This document shows positions 59,574 to 64,000 of a stretch of DNA of 64,000 nucleotides, one piece after another. Numbering within the stretch: the first letter of the stretch is position 1; every line of letters starts with the position of its first letter. Source of the stretch: Amyloporia xantha (Eukaryota > Basidiomycota > Agaricomycetes > Polyporales > Adustoporiaceae); assembly GCA_036971615.1 (NCBI GenBank), contig JAYKKR010000013.1, forward strand, positions 310,001 through 374,000, in the 5' to 3' direction. The notes beneath the pieces were generated by a model, which worked only from the letters and a program-made list of their open reading frames with translations, did not search any database and had not been told where the DNA came from. The translations under genes and the position numbers were made by a program.

Positions 59574-60495
59574 ATGTCGACTTCAATCCTCATCTCGACT
59601 TTTCCGCCCTTTCCTACGCTCTCGTTGTTGGCATCCCCTGATATCCCGTTCTCCAATGTCTACGACCTTCTTGCCGAACGCTATCCAGAACTTCCTCCTG
59701 AACTCATCCTTACTCCTCATCGGGGCTGTGTGCCTTCACCAGACACCCCACTCTCTGCGCTGTGGTCTACAGATGAAGTGAGCGATGGCAATCATTTGGT
59801 CAGCTTGCGTCTGGTTCCTAGACTCCGAGGAGGAAAGGGTGGTTTTGGGTCCCAGTTGCGAGCAGCGGGCGGTCGTATGAGCAGTCAAAAGACGAGCAAC
59901 AATGACTCTTGTCGAGATCTCAGTGGGAGACGTCTTAGCACGATCAAGGAGGCTAAGCGGTGAGCTGCAAATACGGTCCGGAATGCGGTTCGTACTGAGC
60001 CGCGGTATCATCGCAGACTGGCCGAGTATATCGAGAGCGAGCCGATACGGAAAAAGGCACAGCAGGAGGCACAAAAGGCCAAGCTTGAGGCTCTTGAGAA
60101 GAAGCTCGGCATCTCCTCAGATGGCTCCGCTCCTGAGCCATTGGCAGGCAAGAAGCACCGCTTCGATGATACAGAGTACTTGGAGCAGAGTAGGGATATC
60201 GTCGACAACGTGAAGAGTGCGGTCTCTGTCGGTGCGTATTCCTCCTGTCATGTCGTGCTGCTTACTGATACACGGACACATACTAGCCATGCTCAAGAAG
60301 AAGAAGAAGAAAGCAAAGACTTCACACAGTCCTCTGGCAGCAGAAACCTCTTCGACCGCTACTTCCGTGGCGACTTCATCAGCTGCGGCCGTTGCGGACG
60401 TTGCATCATCTGTATCAGAGAAGGTTTTAGACTCGTCTGTCACTGCGCCTGTTGTCACCGTTGCATCTGCTGCCGCTGGAGTAGCCAGCGCTTGA
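59574..60495 (+). CDS. SDE2: Sde2-like splicing/genome-stability protein
   Basis: Sde2 is made as a ubiquitin-fold precursor, cut after a GG, and the C-terminal part (starting with Lys) joins the spliceosome; it also acts in telomere silencing and DNA replication stress. Exons 59574-59959, 60017-60231 and 60287-60495 give 269 residues. The first 80 residues form a degenerate ubiquitin-like domain ending VPRLRGG, directly followed by KGGFGSQLRAAGGRMS, the invariant processing and N-degron region. Then SGRRLSTIKEAKRL, a helical Glu/Lys segment, KKHRFDDTEYLEQSRDI, and an Ala/Ser/Val-rich tail after a poly-Lys run. Length and order are typical. Confidence 0.92.
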
Positions 60496-60988
60496 GCCGG
60501 TTTCTGTACTTACGAATTGTACTATCGGTGATATTGTAATTTTTCCCAGCCCGCTCTCAAAGCACGCAGAGTTGCATGATGTCAATGATATATGCGATAC
60601 GACAACAACTCCTTTCATTCCAGCTGGAGATTCTTTGGCGATCAGGATCAGGTACATTCATGCAGCTGTGTGTATTCATATCTTTGACCTACTGAACGCT
60701 AATTAACGTCAACTACTCTCTCGTCTCTCATGCCCTCATGTAATATCCAACAGCTGACTATGGCAGGTGCCGGTGATGTCTCACAATGGTTCAATACCCA
60801 GGTGACGCATATAAGGACCCGTGGCGTCTAGACGGTATTCGCAACCCCTACACGCTCGTCTTCTCTATGTATAATCCACCACGGGATCTGTGAGTCACTG
60901 ACCAGGATGACGCCATGTACACATAAAAGATCGTTGGTCCAGAGTTCACAGCCTGTGTGCGATCGTCAGTGCAATAAACTTCGAGGTC
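60496..60988. other. Intergenic
   Basis: 3' flank of SDE2 and promoter side of the HD hydrolase. TATA-like strings (CATATAAGG near 60808, CATAAAAG near 60925) occur. Confidence 0.4.
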
Positions 60989-62026
60989 ATGTCCATCGAC
61001 AACGTAACATTCTACGGCTTCACTCCTGTTCCGAGAGACCCGGAGATACTGTTCAAGGACCACCCGACTGCGACAGGTCCCCATCCCAAACAAGACCTCT
61101 TCGTTGCAGAGGAATTCGTCCTACCTGACTCGCCGGTCGTGCGAGAAGTGCAGGCATTCGTGAAGGCACGGGCCCCAATGCTGTCTAGCCTCTTGCGCGT
61201 GCCTACTCATGTTAGTGTCTGGACATAGAGGGAGCTCGACGAGCAGACCTATAACCACAGTCACAGGGTGTACATCTATGGTATCGTATCCTGTATGATC
61301 TCTTGGGGTGAGTTAAACGCTTCCACACGTTCCACATGTGTAGGCACCGCACTCGTCAAGACGCACTTCCCGTCGTGGACATACGACTCCGAGACCTACT
61401 TCCTAGCTTGTCTGCTCCATGACATCGGCACGGCCGAGCGCTTCTTGGCAAGCACGAAGATGTCGTTCGAATTCAAGGGTGCGATCGTCGCGCGTGATCT
61501 CATCCTGCAGCAGGGCGGGCCCGAAGACCAAGCGGACAGTGTGTGCGATGCGATAATCAGACATCAGGACATCTTTGTCAAGGGGTGAGTGGACGACTGA
61601 TTGTGCGATGCAATGCTCCAGAGTTTATGGTCGTACTACAGGGGCAACATCACCATGATCGGCCAGATCTTGCAATTGGCGACTATTCTTGGTGCGTCGC
61701 ACCCCTGGCTGTGTCACACTGAGACTCTGAAGGACACATTTAGATAATGTCGGGCTGTGAGCTGTCCGATCTCCTCTCTTTGCACGTATCCTGATGCACC
61801 CTTCAGGCGCGCAGAATTGATTCATCCCCGTCTGATTGAAACGACAACCGCGACATATCCACGCAAGGGCTGGTCAGAGCATTTTGCCCGCGTCATCGAG
61901 AAGGAGCTCAGACTGAAGCCATGGTGTCATACGTCGACGTTTGAGCAGCCATCTTGGAAGGAAGGAGTGCCGAGCAACTTCGCCACTGATGTGAGAGGCA
62001 ACGAGGTCATGAGTGCGTTTGATTGA
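60989..62026 (+). CDS. Cyanamide hydratase-like HD-domain hydr(ol)ase
   Basis: HD-domain metalloenzyme like fungal cyanamide hydratase (cyanamide to urea) and yeast DDI2/3. Starts at ATG 60989. Recognised blocks in order: NVTFYGFTPVPRDP; QTYNHSHRVYIYG (first metal His); ALVKTHFPSW; YFLACLLHDIGTAERF (HD pair); IRHQDIF; GQILQLATILDNVG (final Asp); then HPRLIETTTATYPRKGW and W-KEGVPSNF, as in the family. An in-frame TAG at 61226-61228 separates the N-terminal exon from the first His block. An intron from about 61160 (GTGAAGGC, phase 0) to that TAG removes it in frame; a shorter one from 61199 is also possible. Later introns are at about 61280-61342, 61588-61641, 61692-61743 and 61757-61806. Substrate specificity is not proven. 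Confidence 0.8.
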
Positions 62027-62419
62027 ACTATCTCAGTGTTTTTTTCTCCATTTATTGTCTGCGAGGGAGGCGCCCTGTGTAGACAGTACGTATGGGTTTA
62101 GCTACGCGATGCGCGTAATGTTGTCGGACCGGAAGTATTTGGCACACGTCGGGTTGCCAATTTAAAATGCCTGGGAGACGAGTGACTTCCTGAGAATGAG
62201 GATGGCAATGAAAGATGAACCAAAGGAATAAACACGAATACATCAAAAATGGACTGGACATCGTTGTTTTCGTGACAATCCGATTAGAGACGTGGCGGAT
62301 ATAGCCTGAGTAATGGCTGCTTCCCGGGATATATAGTGTCAGTCTTCACAGAAAGCCTGTAAAACATTCGTATAAGATCGCATTAGATGTCAGTCCAATC
62401 ATCCAAGCTGCGGGATAAT

Positions 62420-63737
62420 TTACACGCACCGCATGATGCCTCGCCTGCGTGACTCGGGCAGTTCATATGGCAATATTCTCTTGAGCAGTGCATCCGCCAT
62501 GTCCACGGCATTCTCTGGAACCAGAACATCAAAATAGACTTGATAAAGCCTGGAAAAGACCGGTAGCGCGAAGATATGGTCAAGAGGCGAGCAGCATTCG
62601 CCGACTAGCCGTGTCAAGACCTGATGGATCTCGTTACGTTCGCAAAAGACCAGCGGCCGAATAACGAATTCGATGCAGATAGCCCCGATGACGCTGGATG
62701 TGATCTTGGAGAGTACGTGGGAGAGGGAACAACGGTCGAAGTCTACACGATCAACAATTATCGTGAGCTCGAGCTTTTCGAGCTTTGTATTACTTGAGAG
62801 ATCAATATGATATTCTGCAGACACGAATCAGACGGTGGCTCCCAGGACTGATAGAGGAATAAAATGACCCACCATCCGGCGCAAGCGCTGCCCAGTGCAG
62901 CTTACGGAGTGACGCACCGGCACCCTGCAGAAAGCCTCGCAAGCTTGCTGTTTCAAAGTCTTCCGCTCGGAAACTGTGTCTCTCCGCATTCCCCACGGTG
63001 ACGTTGGTAAAGTTTGAGCAGATGTCGGTCACCACGAAGAAATTAGCAATGAGATCAATCGAAGCTCTGCTGTTAAGCACGACCCTTGAGAGCCGCATGC
63101 GGGAGGCACACGTTAGGAACGCGGCGCGGTTGAAGTGCCGTGCTACGAAATCCGTATCCGAGCAGTGGAGTGATTCCAGGCTAGGAAGGGCACAGACCAA
63201 GCGACCGAAGGCGGCGACCGTCGAGAACGTCACGTTGTGTAAAATGAGGTTCGTGATCGAGATGAAGTTGGAGAGATCGGCGAACATATCCGGATACATG
63301 TCTGTGATGCGCCACTCTGCGTTCTCCACCCACAACCACTTCAATTCGGTCCATCTGCCTGCCAGCATGGCGGCCCATGTCGCGAAGTGCGGAATGGGAA
63401 GGCGCTGGCCGTCAGAGCCGCCATGGAAGTATACGTACTGCGGTCCTTTCCATCTCGTGGTTTTCTGCTTCCCTATCCGCGTCACCTCTTGTCGATAGCG
63501 AAAGGTCACAGTCTCTCCATAGTATTGCTTTGGTGCATGGAACTGACATCTCGGCTGCAATGCAGGAGAGGCTGCACTGCACGCCATCAATGCGTCCAGG
63601 TCGTATTGTAGGAGGTCGATGATGTACTCCCAAATCTCGATAGGAAGAGGCCTGCATCTCCTCGACCGAAGTCTCGACTTCGCGACGCTGATTTGTGTTC
63701 TGATCTGTTCTACGGTAGTTGAATCATCCTTTTCCAT
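62420..63737 (-). CDS. F-box protein
   Basis: Exons 63737-62873 and 62814-62420 give about 419 residues. The ATG at 63737 (MEKDDSTTVEQIRTQISVAKSRL) precedes an F-box-like helix pair (CRPLPIEIWEYIIDLLQYDLDALMACSAASPALQPRC), the usual basidiomycete layout. Degenerate leucine-rich segments follow (ITNLILHNVTFS, LESLHCSDTDFV, MRLSRVVLNS, LRKLHWAALAPD, LEKLELTIIVD). A further splice from 62430 (GTGCGT) to 62356 (TTACAG) would extend the C-terminus by 16 residues or so to 62284; both ends are plausible. Probable SCF adaptor. Confidence 0.75.
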
Positions 63738-64000
63738 ATTGGCTGACCGGATTGCGCGCTTGCTGTAGATCGCAGATGTGGAATGGATAAGCCGCAACGG
63801 GGGGTCAATTTGAGATATGGTGTCGGTGGTCACCGATGGTTTGACGAGAAAGTTCTCTGCGTGCGAAGGTACTGGAGTCGGTACAGGTTGAAGCCCATAT
63901 TAAGCTGTATATATATATAACTATGTAGCAGCACGCCAAAGACCACCGCCTCATGGCTGTGGCCACCTTCCATACATCAATGCATCAGCGTCGATCGGGC
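63738..64000. promoter_or_regulatory. Promoter side of the last F-box gene, right edge
   Basis: Upstream of a minus-strand gene. A (TA)n run at about 63909-63920 may serve as its TATA-like element. Nothing else is seen to the end of the window. Confidence 0.4.

Overview
The window is nuclear DNA of a filamentous basidiomycete, most likely an Agaricomycete. The evidence is many short introns (about 38-75 bases, GT..AG), micro-exons, several F-box proteins, an SRA-YDG protein, an SPX-SLC13 phosphate transporter, a fused biotin-synthesis enzyme and no operons. Nearly all genes are split, so spans below are start codon to stop codon, with exon coordinates read from splice signals and reading-frame phase.

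Layout. 0.4-6.7 kb: an F-box gene, an acidic unknown protein and a TVP38/TMEM64 Golgi membrane protein. 6.7-12.2 kb: a gene-poor stretch with a MITE-like element. 12.2-12.7 kb: a small beta-rich protein gene with a clear TATA box. 13.0-23.3 kb: a local cluster of one unnamed gene family in different states (A apparently intact, B frameshifted, C a decayed copy, plus a duplicated last exon), with the SDHC gene embedded in it. 23.8-26.8 kb: two reader-type proteins, an SRA-YDG protein and an HVA1-type Tudor protein. 27.8-31.6 kb: an F-box gene and an ankyrin/MYND gene. 32.4-41 kb: SPX phosphate transporter, long coiled-coil protein and a Nudix (CoA pyrophosphatase-like) hydrolase. 41.4-44.1 kb: the fused dethiobiotin synthetase/DAPA aminotransferase. 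44.4-49.1 kb: a large disordered protein and a four-TM protein. 49.1-51.9 kb: gene-poor. 51.9-53.8 kb: ILV5. 54-64 kb: a membrane protein with an LRAT/PPPDE-like domain, a small unknown, a DUF1295 membrane protein, SDE2, a cyanamide-hydratase-like HD hydrolase and a third F-box gene.

Most named genes are housekeeping (TCA cycle/respiration, branched-chain amino acids, biotin, phosphate, CoA turnover, splicing) and are not linked functionally. The novel part is 13.0-23.3 kb. Family members start with an MGNxxS myristoylation-type N-terminus, carry a long Ser/Pro-rich linker, a conserved W-DD-LL-R-TYD-LR-WRKW block and a C-terminal membrane hairpin. Genes A and B share exon lengths of 19 and 68 bases, and the exon between differs by exactly the two bases that frameshift B.
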